From NCBI RefSeq assembly GCF_946222835.1, contig NZ_CAMIHD010000002.1, forward strand, positions 1 through 64,000: a DNA stretch of 64,000 nucleotides. Reading direction: 5' to 3'. The notes under the pieces were generated by a model. It was not told the DNA's origin and did no database searches. It saw only the letters and a list, made by a program, of their open reading frames with translations. The translations under genes were made by a program, and so were the position numbers. Each line of letters starts with the position of its first letter. The first letter of the stretch is position 1. Below, one piece after another: positions 26,126-34,215 of the stretch. Source of the stretch: an uncultured Corynebacterium sp. GTDB lineage: Bacteria; Actinomycetota; Actinomycetes; Mycobacteriales; Mycobacteriaceae.

Positions 26126-26181
26126 GTGCCCTGGCTGTGGATAACAGTGCCTCGAAGCCTAGTTATCCACAGCTAGGGCAC
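26126..26181. promoter_or_regulatory. Hairpin carrying two inverted perfect DnaA boxes
   Basis: Arms 26126-26145 and 26162-26181 pair over 20 bp with one G-U pair; the loop is 16 nt. Each arm contains the consensus DnaA-box 9-mer: TGTGGATAA at 26136-26144 and TTATCCACA at 26163-26171. The right arm is followed by TTTCCGTTTTG, so the structure may also terminate the DUF2469 transcript. Confidence 0.65.
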
Positions 26182-26270
26182 TTTCCGTTTTGTATACCTT
26201 GTGCAAGCCATGCTAGCTGCGGTGTTCTGGGCAGGCCGATGAATTTCACGACGCACAAGGATAAACTGCA

Positions 26271-26669
26271 ATGCAAATTAGCTCAGAACACCACCTAGCC
26301 ACGAAGAAGCCTCGCCATAAACAAGTCTTAGGAAAAAGGGGAGAGGCCTTTGCCGCGCGCTACCTTCGCGAACGCGGGGCCGAAATTATTGCCGCCAATG
26401 TCTCTTATAGGGTGGGAGAGATTGATCTCATCGCGCGCGAGGCGGACGGAACCATCGTCTTTGTTGAGGTTAAAACGCGTGCTACTTCCAGCTTCGGGGT
26501 AGCAGAGGCTGTAACCCCGCAAAAGCTAGCGCGCCTTCGCAAAGCTGCAGCGCAGTGGCTTGATGGAAAGCCCCTGTCTTCGGTGCGATTCGACGTTATA
26601 GCGTTATTGGAGCGCGGGCAGGGGTTTGCACTCGAGCACTTCAAGGGGGTTGAAGATGGCTCTAGGTAA
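26271..26669 (+). CDS. yraN: UPF0102 (YraN) family endonuclease-like protein
   Basis: This 132-residue protein has the PD-(D/E)xK nuclease-like core of the YraN family: GKRGEAFAARYLRERGAEII, then GEIDLIAREADGTIVFVEVKTR with the acidic pair and E-x-K. Its biological role is not settled; in many bacteria the gene lies between rnhB and comM, as here. Its stop overlaps the comM start by 14 bp, which couples their translation. Confidence 0.92.
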   Translation: MQISSEHHLATKKPRHKQVLGKRGEAFAARYLRERGAEIIAANVSYRVGEIDLIAREADGTIVFVEVKTRATSSFGVAEAVTPQKLARLRKAAAQWLDGKPLSSVRFDVIALLERGQGFALEHFKGVEDGSR

Positions 26670-28218
26670 TTGCTTGACGATGTCCCTCAATGGAGTCCTA
26701 GCCCAGTTGGTCGAGGTGGAAGCGAACGTTGGCCACGGCCTGCCAGGGATACATGTAGTGGGGCAGACGGATACCGCGATCTCTGAATCGCGGGATAGGA
26801 TCAAGACTGCAGCCTTTAACTCCCATCTGTCGTGGCCCAAGACCAAAGTGGTTGTCTCGATGTCTCCAGCATCGCTTCCCAAATCTGGTTCTCACTTTGA
26901 CTTGCCCATAGCGCTTGCGATCTTGGCGGCACAGGCGGAAGGCGATTTTCCGCGCTTTGGTAACTCGCTGTCGCCCGCGAGGCGACTGCAACGCACCCTG
27001 GTTTTAGGAGAGCTTGGTCTCGATGGTTCAGTTCGGCCCGTAGCAGGTATCATTCCCGCCCTTCTAGCTGCAAGGGAGGAGGGAATATCAACTCTTATCG
27101 TGCCGCCAGGCAACGCAGCCGAGGCTACCTTGGTGCCGGATTTGGAGGTGCTCGTCGCTTCCTCTTTGACAGAGGCATTCGAATGGGCGTGCGGAAACCG
27201 CGGGCTACCGCAGGCGGCGAGCTTTTCTGGCTCGCTTGAAGCTGCGCCTGCAGCTCCAATGCGCTTGGACTTTTGCGATATCGCGGGTCAAGCTAATGCA
27301 AAATGGGCTGCCGAGGTCGCCGCGGCTGGAGGGCACCACCTTATGATGATCGGGCCTCCTGGGGCAGGAAAATCCATGATCGCATCCCGCCTGCCTACCA
27401 TCCTGCCTACACTTACCCCTGATCAGCAGGTAGAAACCACCGCGATTCATTCGCTTACCGGAACCCCAGGTGAGGTCATTGAGAGGGCTCCTTTTATCGC
27501 CCCGCATGCTTCGGTTACTCGGGCTGCGTTACTAGGCGGCGGCTCTGGGCACCCGCGCCCAGGAGCGGTAAGCCTGGCCCACAATGGTGTGCTCTTCCTC
27601 GACGAGGCCAGTGAGGTTGCTGCACCTGTAATCGATGGTCTGCGTGCCCCGTTGGAAGAAGGGCAAGTCCGGCTAGCGCGCTCGCGCCAGGAGGTGACCT
27701 ACCCTGCTCGTTTCCAACTGGTTATGGCTGCAAACCCGTGTAGGTGTGCGGCAGAAGACCCGACAAAGTGCCGGTGCAACCCGCATGAGCGCATGAACTA
27801 TCTATCCAACCTCTCCGGTCCGCTACGGGATCGTCTAGATATGGTAGTCACCTTAAGCGGACAGGCAGCAACGATTAATGCGGAGGGCGAAGAAGACTCC
27901 GCAGCTATTGCGGAGCGAGTTGCCGCTGCCCGCGAGCGCGCCGCCGCTCGGTGGTCGGCAGATGGCATTTCCGCCCGGACCAATGGCGAGGTCCCTTCGT
28001 CCTACTTGCGCCGAAAGAGGCCAGCTGCAGATGCTGCGATGGTTATGTTGTCCGCCTACCTGGCGGAAGGTGAAATCTCCCAGCGTGGGGTAGACCGTGT
28101 ACTAAAGCTTTCGTGGACCCTAGCTGATTTAGCAGGAAAAACGCAGCCGGACCTGGATGAGGTGGGGCGCGCCGTCGACCTGCGTGGCTCCATTAATGTG
28201 GGAAGGCTTGCGGCATGA
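26656..28218 (+). CDS. comM: YifB/ComM family AAA+ ATPase
   Basis: This is a hexameric Mg-chelatase-like ATPase. ComM promotes branch migration during natural transformation and recombination in bacteria where it has been studied. The N-terminal Lon-protease-like domain (NVGHGLPGIHVVGQTDTAISESRDRI) precedes the AAA+ core with Walker A GPPGAGKSM and Walker B GVLFLDEASE, and the Mg-chelatase C-domain. A cysteine group CRCAAEDPTKCRC lies in the core as usual. The ATG at 26656, overlapping yraN, gives the family start (520 aa). Its stop overlaps dprA by 4 bp. Confidence 0.95.
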   Translation: MALGNCLTMSLNGVLAQLVEVEANVGHGLPGIHVVGQTDTAISESRDRIKTAAFNSHLSWPKTKVVVSMSPASLPKSGSHFDLPIALAILAAQAEGDFPRFGNSLSPARRLQRTLVLGELGLDGSVRPVAGIIPALLAAREEGISTLIVPPGNAAEATLVPDLEVLVASSLTEAFEWACGNRGLPQAASFSGSLEAAPAAPMRLDFCDIAGQANAKWAAEVAAAGGHHLMMIGPPGAGKSMIASRLPTILPTLTPDQQVETTAIHSLTGTPGEVIERAPFIAPHASVTRAALLGGGSGHPRPGAVSLAHNGVLFLDEASEVAAPVIDGLRAPLEEGQVRLARSRQEVTYPARFQLVMAANPCRCAAEDPTKCRCNPHERMNYLSNLSGPLRDRLDMVVTLSGQAATINAEGEEDSAAIAERVAAARERAAARWSADGISARTNGEVPSSYLRRKRPAADAAMVMLSAYLAEGEISQRGVDRVLKLSWTLADLAGKTQPDLDEVGRAVDLRGSINVGRLAA

Positions 28219-29396
28219 GCGAACTAGATCTCTCCACTCCTTATGCCACCTGGGTATACCTCAACCGCGTGGTGGAAGGCCCTTCTGCTGCTTTGCAGGC
28301 CTTGCTCAAGCAATATCCGGCCGAAGAAATCGCCCATGGAATCTATCATCGTGCTGAATGGATAGGCCCGCTGCTTGCCCGCACGGCCTCCCGTTATGAT
28401 TGGCTGCGTCAAGCGGAGGATATGGCAGCAGCCGAACGCGTTGGAGCGCGGCTCATTACGGCAGAAAGCCCAGAGTGGCCCACGGAGGAGTTTGATTCCG
28501 CCTTCGGTTTCTATCAAAACAGCGGGCAAGCTCCAGCGACTTTTGATGACCAAGCACTGCCACCGCACAGTCTTTGGGTGCGTGGCGCCCCTTTGAAACA
28601 GGAGGTAGCTCAGGCCATAGCGATTGTTGGCACTCGCGCTATTTCTCGCTATGGCTGGCAGGCAACCCAAAACGTAGTGTCCGGATTGGTCCAACACGAA
28701 TGGACTCCTATATCTGGCGGCGCCCTAGGCGTCGATACCGTTGCGCATGAAACTGCTTTGCACAACAACGGACACACGGTAGCTATAGCGGCGTGCGGCA
28801 TCGATAGGGACTATCCGGCTCGCAATGCCAATTTATTTGCCAAAATCGCGGATAACGGATGCGTTATTTCCGAATTCGCACCGGAAACCGCACCGAAGCG
28901 ACACCGGTTCTTGACACGCAATCGCTTAGTGGCAGCACTCAGTCGCGGCACCGTAGTTATGGAAGCGGCTTTTCGATCTGGCGCACTTAATACTCTCAAC
29001 TGGGCAGAGGCGCTAGGACGTGTGGCCATGGCTGTACCGGGGCCGATAACCACCAGCGGCTCGCTGGGCTGCCACCAGCGCATTCAGGAAGGCCGTGCAC
29101 AGTTGGTCACCAGTGCCGATGAAATCCGCGCCTTAGTCAGCCGCGCCGGGGAAGTAGATCCAGGTGCACAGTATGAAATCAACTTTGCGGCAACAATGAC
29201 ACAACGTCTCTCCCGCAATGAGTTGCGAGTCTTTGATGCAACACCGCCGCCAGGCCAAGAGAAAGCTACGGCAGAAGACATCGCCCGCGAAGCGGGATTT
29301 CGTCTGCCGCTGACAGTTCACCTTTTGCTGGCGTTAGAGAAGATGTGTGCCGTTGTCCGCCATGGCAACACTTGGGCGCGCCGGGAAACGGAATAA
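28215..29396 (+). CDS. dprA: DNA processing protein DprA
   Basis: This Rossmann-fold protein protects incoming single-stranded DNA and loads RecA. Signatures are AIVGTRAISRYGWQATQNVV, SGGALGVDTVAHETAL, and FLTRNRLVAALSRGTVVMEA near the middle of the protein, followed by a C-terminal winged-helix-like region. The 393-aa length is typical of actinobacterial DprA. It overlaps comM (ATGA) and precedes xerC, so yraN-comM-dprA form one translational unit. No other competence genes are in the window. Confidence 0.95.
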   Translation: MSELDLSTPYATWVYLNRVVEGPSAALQALLKQYPAEEIAHGIYHRAEWIGPLLARTASRYDWLRQAEDMAAAERVGARLITAESPEWPTEEFDSAFGFYQNSGQAPATFDDQALPPHSLWVRGAPLKQEVAQAIAIVGTRAISRYGWQATQNVVSGLVQHEWTPISGGALGVDTVAHETALHNNGHTVAIAACGIDRDYPARNANLFAKIADNGCVISEFAPETAPKRHRFLTRNRLVAALSRGTVVMEAAFRSGALNTLNWAEALGRVAMAVPGPITTSGSLGCHQRIQEGRAQLVTSADEIRALVSRAGEVDPGAQYEINFAATMTQRLSRNELRVFDATPPPGQEKATAEDIAREAGFRLPLTVHLLLALEKMCAVVRHGNTWARRETE

Positions 29397-29417
29397 AGCG
29401 CCCCGACGAAAGGCGAG

Positions 29418-29423
29418 TACACT
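29418..29423 (+). promoter_or_regulatory. -10 element of xerC (leaderless)
   Basis: TACACT lies 8 nt before the xerC ATG at 29432. Confidence 0.45.
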
Positions 29424-29431
29424 GCTGTGAC

Positions 29432-30349
29432 ATGAGTGAAGATGGAGTTTCTGCGAAGGTGCCAGATATTCAGGGCCAGATGGCTGAGGCCATCGAGGAC
29501 TTCGTAGATTTCCAACTACATGTGAAGGGTCGTGCGGAAGCAACGGTACGTGGGTATCGCTCAGATCTGCGCGACCTTGCTCGCAGCGTTCCTACCTTTG
29601 CGGAGTTTAACCTCAACAACCTGCGCCAATGGCTGGCAGAAGCTGTGGCGGAAGGAAAGTCGCGCTCCACCTTGGCGCGACGCACCGCGGCGGCAAAAGG
29701 TTTTTCCACTTGGGCAGTGCGCGAAGGGCACCTTGAGCGAGACGCAGCCGCACGGCTGGTCACGCCCAAGGTAGGCCGTCATCTGCCGACGGTTCTATCT
29801 CCCGGGCAGGCCGGTGAGCTCATGGGTAATGCGGTCTCCGCCGACGAAGCTCACTTCCTTCGCGATAGCGCCATTTTGGAGTTGCTATATGCCTCTGGGA
29901 TGCGCGTGGCGGAGCTGGTGCGGCTAGACCTGAGCGATATAGATTTTCACCGCGGCACCCTGCACGTAACGGGTAAGGGAAATAAGCAGCGCGTGGTGCC
30001 TTTTGGACATGCGGCGCACGACGCATTGCAGCAGTGGGTGGAAAAGGGCCGTGGACAACTCGCCGCGGCAGAGACTAAAGCCGTATTCGTAGGCAGTAGG
30101 GGAGGACGCATTGACCAGCGCCAGGTGCGGCGGATTGTAGATAGGGCCGCCAAAATTACTGGTGCACAGGGGCTTACCCCACACGGAGTGCGGCACTCTG
30201 CTGCCACCCACCTCTTAGAAGGCGGGGCAGATTTGCGCGTAGTGCAAGAACTATTGGGACATTCCTCGCTGAACACCACGCAAATCTATACCCACGTATC
30301 TGCGCAACGGTTGCAGCGCGTATACAACCAGGCCCACCCCCGAGCTTAA
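29432..30349 (+). CDS. xerC: Tyrosine recombinase XerC
   Basis: This is one of the two recombinases that resolve chromosome dimers at dif. The N-terminal SAM-like DNA-binding domain spans about 18-105. The catalytic domain shows ASGMRVAELVRLDLSDID (Arg I), GKGNKQRVVPFG (Lys), HGVRHSAATHLLEGG (H-x-x-R) and LGHSSLNTTQIYTHV (His and nucleophile Tyr). 305 aa is normal. The ATG at 29432 is chosen for the family length. Its 3' end overlaps the convergent M23 peptidase gene by 4 bp. No integron or phage genes are nearby, so it is the housekeeping recombinase. Confidence 0.95.
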   Translation: MSEDGVSAKVPDIQGQMAEAIEDFVDFQLHVKGRAEATVRGYRSDLRDLARSVPTFAEFNLNNLRQWLAEAVAEGKSRSTLARRTAAAKGFSTWAVREGHLERDAAARLVTPKVGRHLPTVLSPGQAGELMGNAVSADEAHFLRDSAILELLYASGMRVAELVRLDLSDIDFHRGTLHVTGKGNKQRVVPFGHAAHDALQQWVEKGRGQLAAAETKAVFVGSRGGRIDQRQVRRIVDRAAKITGAQGLTPHGVRHSAATHLLEGGADLRVVQELLGHSSLNTTQIYTHVSAQRLQRVYNQAHPRA

Positions 30350-30909
30350 AGCGGTTTGAGGCGTATCACCGGCATATCCAGCAGGGTTAAGGGATCAATA
30401 TAGGTATCTTTTGCGATGAGAGCACCCCAGTGCAGGCCGGGATAGCCATCGACGGGGTTGCCCAAGCGGCCAATGACTTGTCCTTCGCGTACTTCTTGGC
30501 CCTGTTTAACTGCGCCGTGGACGGGCTGATAGGTCGTCCTGACTCCGTCCGCATGGGAGATGGAAACGACCGGTTTTCCTGCCACCGTGCCTACAAACGC
30601 GATAACGCCATCTTCAGCAGCTACGACTGGAGAGCCCACGGCGAGGGCCATGTCTACGCCACGGTGGCCGGGGCTCCACTTTTGTTCGGGAGCTTCAAAC
30701 CCGCGCAAAACCCGCGCCGGGCTCGGCTTGCCCGAAGCGGGATCAACGTAGGCCGTTGCCGGTGGGCAGCACAATAAAAGAAGTGAGACAACGGCGAGCG
30801 AACCGAGGTAGCGGCTGTAGGGGCGTCGGCAAGCGGGCTGCAAAATGGGTGTGAAAATGTTACTCATGAGCATAGTTTCTGACGGAAGTGCGTTTCGAGT
30901 GAAGGCCAT
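30346..30909 (-). CDS. Secreted M23 family metallopeptidase
   Basis: This is a probable peptidoglycan peptidase or LytM-type regulator, exported by an N-terminal signal anchor (about 35-53: LGSLAVVSLLLLCCPPATA). The LytM domain begins at about residue 70 with WSPGHRGVDMALAVGSPVVA, giving the H-x-x-x-D zinc motif, and ends with LHWGALI in place of the usual H-x-H. The first histidine of that H-x-H is replaced by Leu (LHWG keeps one His), so activity may be altered. The start could also be at codon 13 or 15. It is convergent with xerC. Confidence 0.88.
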   Translation of the reverse strand: MAFTRNALPSETMLMSNIFTPILQPACRRPYSRYLGSLAVVSLLLLCCPPATAYVDPASGKPSPARVLRGFEAPEQKWSPGHRGVDMALAVGSPVVAAEDGVIAFVGTVAGKPVVSISHADGVRTTYQPVHGAVKQGQEVREGQVIGRLGNPVDGYPGLHWGALIAKDTYIDPLTLLDMPVIRLKPL

Positions 30910-30920
30910 GCTTCTTTATC

Positions 30921-30929
30921 TGTGGATAA
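30921..30929 (-). promoter_or_regulatory. Perfect DnaA box, copy 1 before rpsB
   Basis: TGTGGATAA (reverse complement TTATCCACA) lies 12 bp upstream of the M23 start on the other strand. Confidence 0.6.
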
Positions 30930-30992
30930 TGCCCAGCACATGGTGCACAAGGGGTGCATGTGGTGTGTGGTGCTAGCTAGTTTTGGCAAAGA

Positions 30993-31001
30993 TGTGGATA
31001 A
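30993..31001 (-). promoter_or_regulatory. Perfect DnaA box, copy 2 before rpsB
   Basis: A second TGTGGATAA lies 72 bp after copy 1 in the same orientation. Confidence 0.6.
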
Positions 31002-31177
31002 GCCGCGCTCGGTTTGGAAAACCAGCTAAGGGGGATTAATCTTTGGGGCAGCAGTGTGTCCACCACGTGGAGGCATTGACTACGCGCGGCGAAGTTGTCG
31101 CTTCCTGCTGGAAGGAAGAGACAGCCTGTCGGCTGACGTGGTCCTTGGAAACAAGGTGTCAGCGGGGCTTTCGTTGC

Positions 31178-31183
31178 TAGGGT
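31178..31183 (+). promoter_or_regulatory. -10 element of rpsB
   Basis: TAGGGT preceded by TTGC (extended -10 form) lies 62 bp before the rpsB ATG. Confidence 0.5.
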
Positions 31184-31245
31184 GCGGAATAAAACACCGC
31201 ACAATTGAAAAACCGAAAGACAAGATAAAAGAAAGCGAGCGAATC

Positions 31246-32079
31246 ATGGCAGTTGTAACCATGCGCGAGCTCCTCGACGCTGGTGTGCACTTTGGCCACC
31301 AGACCCGTCGCTGGAATCCGAAGATGCGTCGTTTCATCTTCACTGACCGTAACGGCATCTACATCATCGACCTGCAGCAGACGCTGACCTACATTGACGA
31401 GGCTTATGAGTTCGTCAAGGAAACCGTTGCACACGGCGGCACCATCCTGTTCGTTGGTACCAAGAAGCAGGCTCAGGAAGCAGTTGCTGAGGAAGCAACC
31501 CGCGTCGGTATGCCTTACGTCAACCACCGCTGGTTGGGCGGCATGCTCACCAACTTCCAGACCGTATCCAAGCGTCTGAAGCGCATGAAGGAGCTTCAGG
31601 CAATGGACGAGCGTGAGGACGGCTACAAGGGCCGCACCAAGAAGGAAGTTCTCATGCTCAACCGTGAGCGCGCCAAGCTTGAGCGCGTTCTGGGTGGCAT
31701 CTCCGATATGGCGAAGACCCCGTCCGCTCTGTGGATTGTTGACACCAACAAGGAGCACATCGCGGTCAAGGAAGCTCACAAGCTAAACATCCCAGTTGTT
31801 GCCATCCTGGACACCAACTGCGACCCGGACGACGTCGACTTCCCGATCCCGGGCAACGACGACGCCATCCGTTCCACCAAGCTGCTCTCCGGCATCGTTG
31901 CCTCCGCTGTAGAGGAAGGCAAGAAGGCTCGTGAGGAGCGTCAGCTGGCTGCAGCCAAGGAAGCTGCCGGCGACTCTGCTGAAAAGGAAAAGCGTGACGC
32001 TGAGGCGGCTGCCGCAGCTTCCGATCCGGCTTCCGCAGAAAAGTCTGAGGAAGCATCCGCAGACAAGGCCGAGAAGTAA
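31246..32079 (+). CDS. rpsB: 30S ribosomal protein S2
   Basis: This is a small-subunit protein. The sequence begins MAVVTMRELLDAGVHFGHQTRRWNPKM, the S2 signature, and continues through GGTILFVGTKKQAQEAV, HRWLGGMLTNFQT and IPVVAILDTNCDPD. The last ~45 residues are an A/E/K-rich low-complexity tail not present in E. coli S2. 277 aa overall. The ATG at 31246 matches the family start; the upstream in-frame extension is leader sequence. A terminator separates it from tsf. Confidence 0.98.
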   Translation: MAVVTMRELLDAGVHFGHQTRRWNPKMRRFIFTDRNGIYIIDLQQTLTYIDEAYEFVKETVAHGGTILFVGTKKQAQEAVAEEATRVGMPYVNHRWLGGMLTNFQTVSKRLKRMKELQAMDEREDGYKGRTKKEVLMLNRERAKLERVLGGISDMAKTPSALWIVDTNKEHIAVKEAHKLNIPVVAILDTNCDPDDVDFPIPGNDDAIRSTKLLSGIVASAVEEGKKAREERQLAAAKEAAGDSAEKEKRDAEAAAAASDPASAEKSEEASADKAEK

Positions 32080-32126
32080 TCGTACTTTCTTGGTAGGAAC
32101 CTTCCTTACCTGCGTTTAACTGAATA

Positions 32127-32149
32127 CCCCACGCACTTTTGGTGTGGGG
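32127..32149 (+). terminator. Hairpin after rpsB
   Basis: Arms CCCCACGC (32127-32134) and GTGTGGGG (32142-32149) pair with one G-U; the loop is 7 nt. No long T-run follows, so it may be a processing or pausing structure. Confidence 0.4.
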
Positions 32150-32182
32150 CAGCAAGGGAGTAATACCTACCCAAGGCTGTTT

Positions 32183-32228
32183 ACCAACCCCCGCCACCGT
32201 GCTCAAACGGCGGCGGGGGTTGGTTTTA
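32183..32228 (+). terminator. Terminator between rpsB and tsf
   Basis: A 13-bp perfect G/C-rich stem (32183-32195 with 32212-32224) is followed by TTTTAT. Confidence 0.9.
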
Positions 32229-32282
32229 TCTATGCTGGGTTCTGCTGAAGCCAGCTCCACCTTCATGCATAGGTGCGAAAAG

Positions 32283-32355
32283 GGGTGGTTTCTGCCACCC
32301 TAAAGCGGCGCGATTTCACCGCGTCGACTACGCTGTTTGAACGAACACTGTTTGA
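32283..32355 (+). promoter_or_regulatory. tsf upstream region with hairpin and direct repeat
   Basis: GGGTGG (32283-32288) and CCACCC (32295-32300) form a short hairpin. The octamer CTGTTTGA occurs at 32333-32340 and 32348-32355, just before the AAGGAGG ribosome binding site of tsf. A promoter for tsf should lie in or before this stretch. Confidence 0.35.
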
Positions 32356-32379
32356 TTTTCAAGGAGGATCGCCCCAACT

Positions 32380-33192
32380 ATGGCGAACTACACTGCTGCA
32401 GACGTCAAGGCACTGCGCGAAGCTACCGGCTCCGGCATGCTCGATTGCAAGAAGGCTCTGGAAGAGTCCAACGGCGACTACGATAAGGCCGTTGAGTACC
32501 TGCGCATCAAGGGCGCTAAGAACGTCTCCAAGCGCGCTGACCGCGAGGCAACCGAAGGCCTGATTGCTGTTTCTGGCAACACGATGGTCGAGATCAACTG
32601 TGAGACCGACTTCGTTGCTAAGAACGAGGCTTTCAAGACCTTCGCAGCCAAGATTGCTGACGCTGCCGCTGAGGCCAAGGCAAACTCCGCAGACGAACTC
32701 AACAACATTGAGATCGACGGCAAGAAGGTTTCCGAGGTAGTGGACGAGGAGTCCGCTAAGACCGGTGAGAAGCTGCAGGCACGCCGTGCAGTTACGGTAG
32801 AGGGCGACAACGTTGCCGTTTACCTGCACCAGCGTTCCGCTGACCTGCCGCCGGCAGTGGGCGTTCTGGTTTCCTACGAGGGCAGCGAGGAAGGCGCTCA
32901 CGCTGCAGCCCTGCAGATTGCTGCAATGAACGCTGAGTACCTCACCCGCGAGGACGTTCCTGCAGAGATCGTCGAAAAGGAGCGCGAGATCGCTGAGGCC
33001 ACCACCCGTGAGGAGGGCAAGCCAGAGGCAGCCTTGCCGAAGATCGTGGAAGGCCGCCTGAACGGCTTCTTCAAGTCCATTGTTCTGCTGGAGCAGGCTT
33101 CCTTGTCTGATAACAAGAAGACCGTAAAGCAGGTTGCGGAAGAGGCCGGCACCACCATCACTGGCTTCGTTCGCTACGAGGTTGGCGCTTAA
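32380..33192 (+). CDS. tsf: Elongation factor Ts
   Basis: This is the nucleotide exchange factor for EF-Tu. The N-terminal UBA-like domain (MANYTAADVKALREATGSGM, then DCKKALEESNGDYDKAVEYLR) and the core signature INCETDFVAKNE are intact, and the C-terminal part (AALPKIVEGRLNGFFKSIVL) is normal. 270 aa fits actinobacteria. The ATG follows AAGGAGG by 13 nt. It is separated from rpsB by a terminator. Confidence 0.98.
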   Translation: MANYTAADVKALREATGSGMLDCKKALEESNGDYDKAVEYLRIKGAKNVSKRADREATEGLIAVSGNTMVEINCETDFVAKNEAFKTFAAKIADAAAEAKANSADELNNIEIDGKKVSEVVDEESAKTGEKLQARRAVTVEGDNVAVYLHQRSADLPPAVGVLVSYEGSEEGAHAAALQIAAMNAEYLTREDVPAEIVEKEREIAEATTREEGKPEAALPKIVEGRLNGFFKSIVLLEQASLSDNKKTVKQVAEEAGTTITGFVRYEVGA

Positions 33193-33215
33193 GCACGCTC
33201 TCGCTTTTAAAACCT

Positions 33216-33244
33216 AGCCCACAAAGGATCGTCCTTTGTGGGCT
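33216..33244 (+). terminator. tsf terminator
   Basis: A 13-bp perfect stem (33216-33228 with 33232-33244) with loop TCG is followed by TTGTTGTG. Confidence 0.9.
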
Positions 33245-33416
33245 TTGTTGTGTCTAAACAGGGCTGATAAACGCTGCTTGTTCGGGCTGTGTGGCTTTCT
33301 AGCGCGTAGCGATAACGTAGTGGTCTGCATCGGCAGGTGGTGTGAGGATGCGAAAGTTATATGGGTAAGATGGGGCGGAGATTGAAACTGCCCCGCGTTA
33401 AGGAGACGAAGTAGGC

Positions 33417-34145
33417 GTGACTGCTGCAGATATTAAGCGAACCGGATACAAGCGAGTAATGCTAAAACTGGGCGGTGAGATGTTCGGTGGTGGCAAGGTC
33501 GGTATCGACCCAGATGTGGTTGAAAACGTAGCCCGCCAAATCGCTGAAGTCTCCCGCCAGGGAATTGAGATTGCAGTGGTCATCGGCGGCGGAAACTTCT
33601 TCCGTGGCGCAGAGCTATCTCAGCGCGGTATGGACCGCGCTCGCTCGGACTACATGGGCATGCTGGGCACGGTCATGAATTCCCTCGCATTGCAGGACTT
33701 CCTCAAACAGCAAGGCGTTGACTGCCGCGTGCAGACCTCTATCAACATGGCGCAAATCGCAGAGCCGTACCTGCCGCTGCGTGCTGACCGCCACTTGGAA
33801 AAGGGCCGCGTGGTTATCTTTGGCGCTGGCATGGGTATGCCGTACTTCTCTACCGATACAACCGCTGCCCAGCGCGCCTTGGAAATCGGCGCCGAGGTCC
33901 TTTTCTTGGCCAAGGCTGTCGACGGCGTCTACTCGGATGACCCGCGTACTAACCCAGATGCAGAGCTCTACTCCGAGATTACCCCGCGTGAAGTCATTGA
34001 AAAGGGCCTCAAGGTGGCAGATGCCACGGCCTTTAGCCTGTGCATGGACAATGATATGCCGATTTTGGTCTTTAATCTGCTGGAGGAGGGCAATATCGCC
34101 CGCGCTGCCGGCGGTGAAGTTATCGGCACGCTGGTGCAGTCCTAA
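33417..34145 (+). CDS. pyrH: UMP kinase
   Basis: This hexameric amino acid kinase-fold enzyme phosphorylates UMP to UDP. Recognisable segments are RVMLKLGGEMFGG near the start, IAVVIGGGNFFRG, GMLGTVMNSLALQD, the activation region VVIFGAGMGMPYFSTDTTA and AVDGVYSDDPRTNPDA. 242 aa is normal. The GTG start follows AAGGAGACGAAG. frr follows after 70 bp. Confidence 0.97.
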   Translation: MTAADIKRTGYKRVMLKLGGEMFGGGKVGIDPDVVENVARQIAEVSRQGIEIAVVIGGGNFFRGAELSQRGMDRARSDYMGMLGTVMNSLALQDFLKQQGVDCRVQTSINMAQIAEPYLPLRADRHLEKGRVVIFGAGMGMPYFSTDTTAAQRALEIGAEVLFLAKAVDGVYSDDPRTNPDAELYSEITPREVIEKGLKVADATAFSLCMDNDMPILVFNLLEEGNIARAAGGEVIGTLVQS

Positions 34146-34215
34146 TACTGCAATGACTGCGAACCTGCTACCTTTTATACAGCCACCCCTATTCGTTTAA
34201 GGATGATTTAGCCTC

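Larger units (their letters stand above)
30910..31245. other. Intergenic region between the M23 gene and rpsB
   Basis: This 336-bp region has no credible ORF. It contains two perfect DnaA-box 9-mers in the same orientation (30921-30929 and 30993-31001), short hairpins at 31122-31135 and 31143-31156, a -10-like TAGGGT at 31178-31183 and a GTGCGG/CCGCAC hairpin at 31182-31202. A possible earlier promoter (TAATCT near 31038) would give rpsB a long structured leader. Confidence 0.6.

Noticed and set aside
29432..30349. xerC as a mobile-element integrase
   Set aside because: Length, motif set and the comM-dprA context fit the housekeeping recombinase; no attachment sites, phage or transposon genes are visible.
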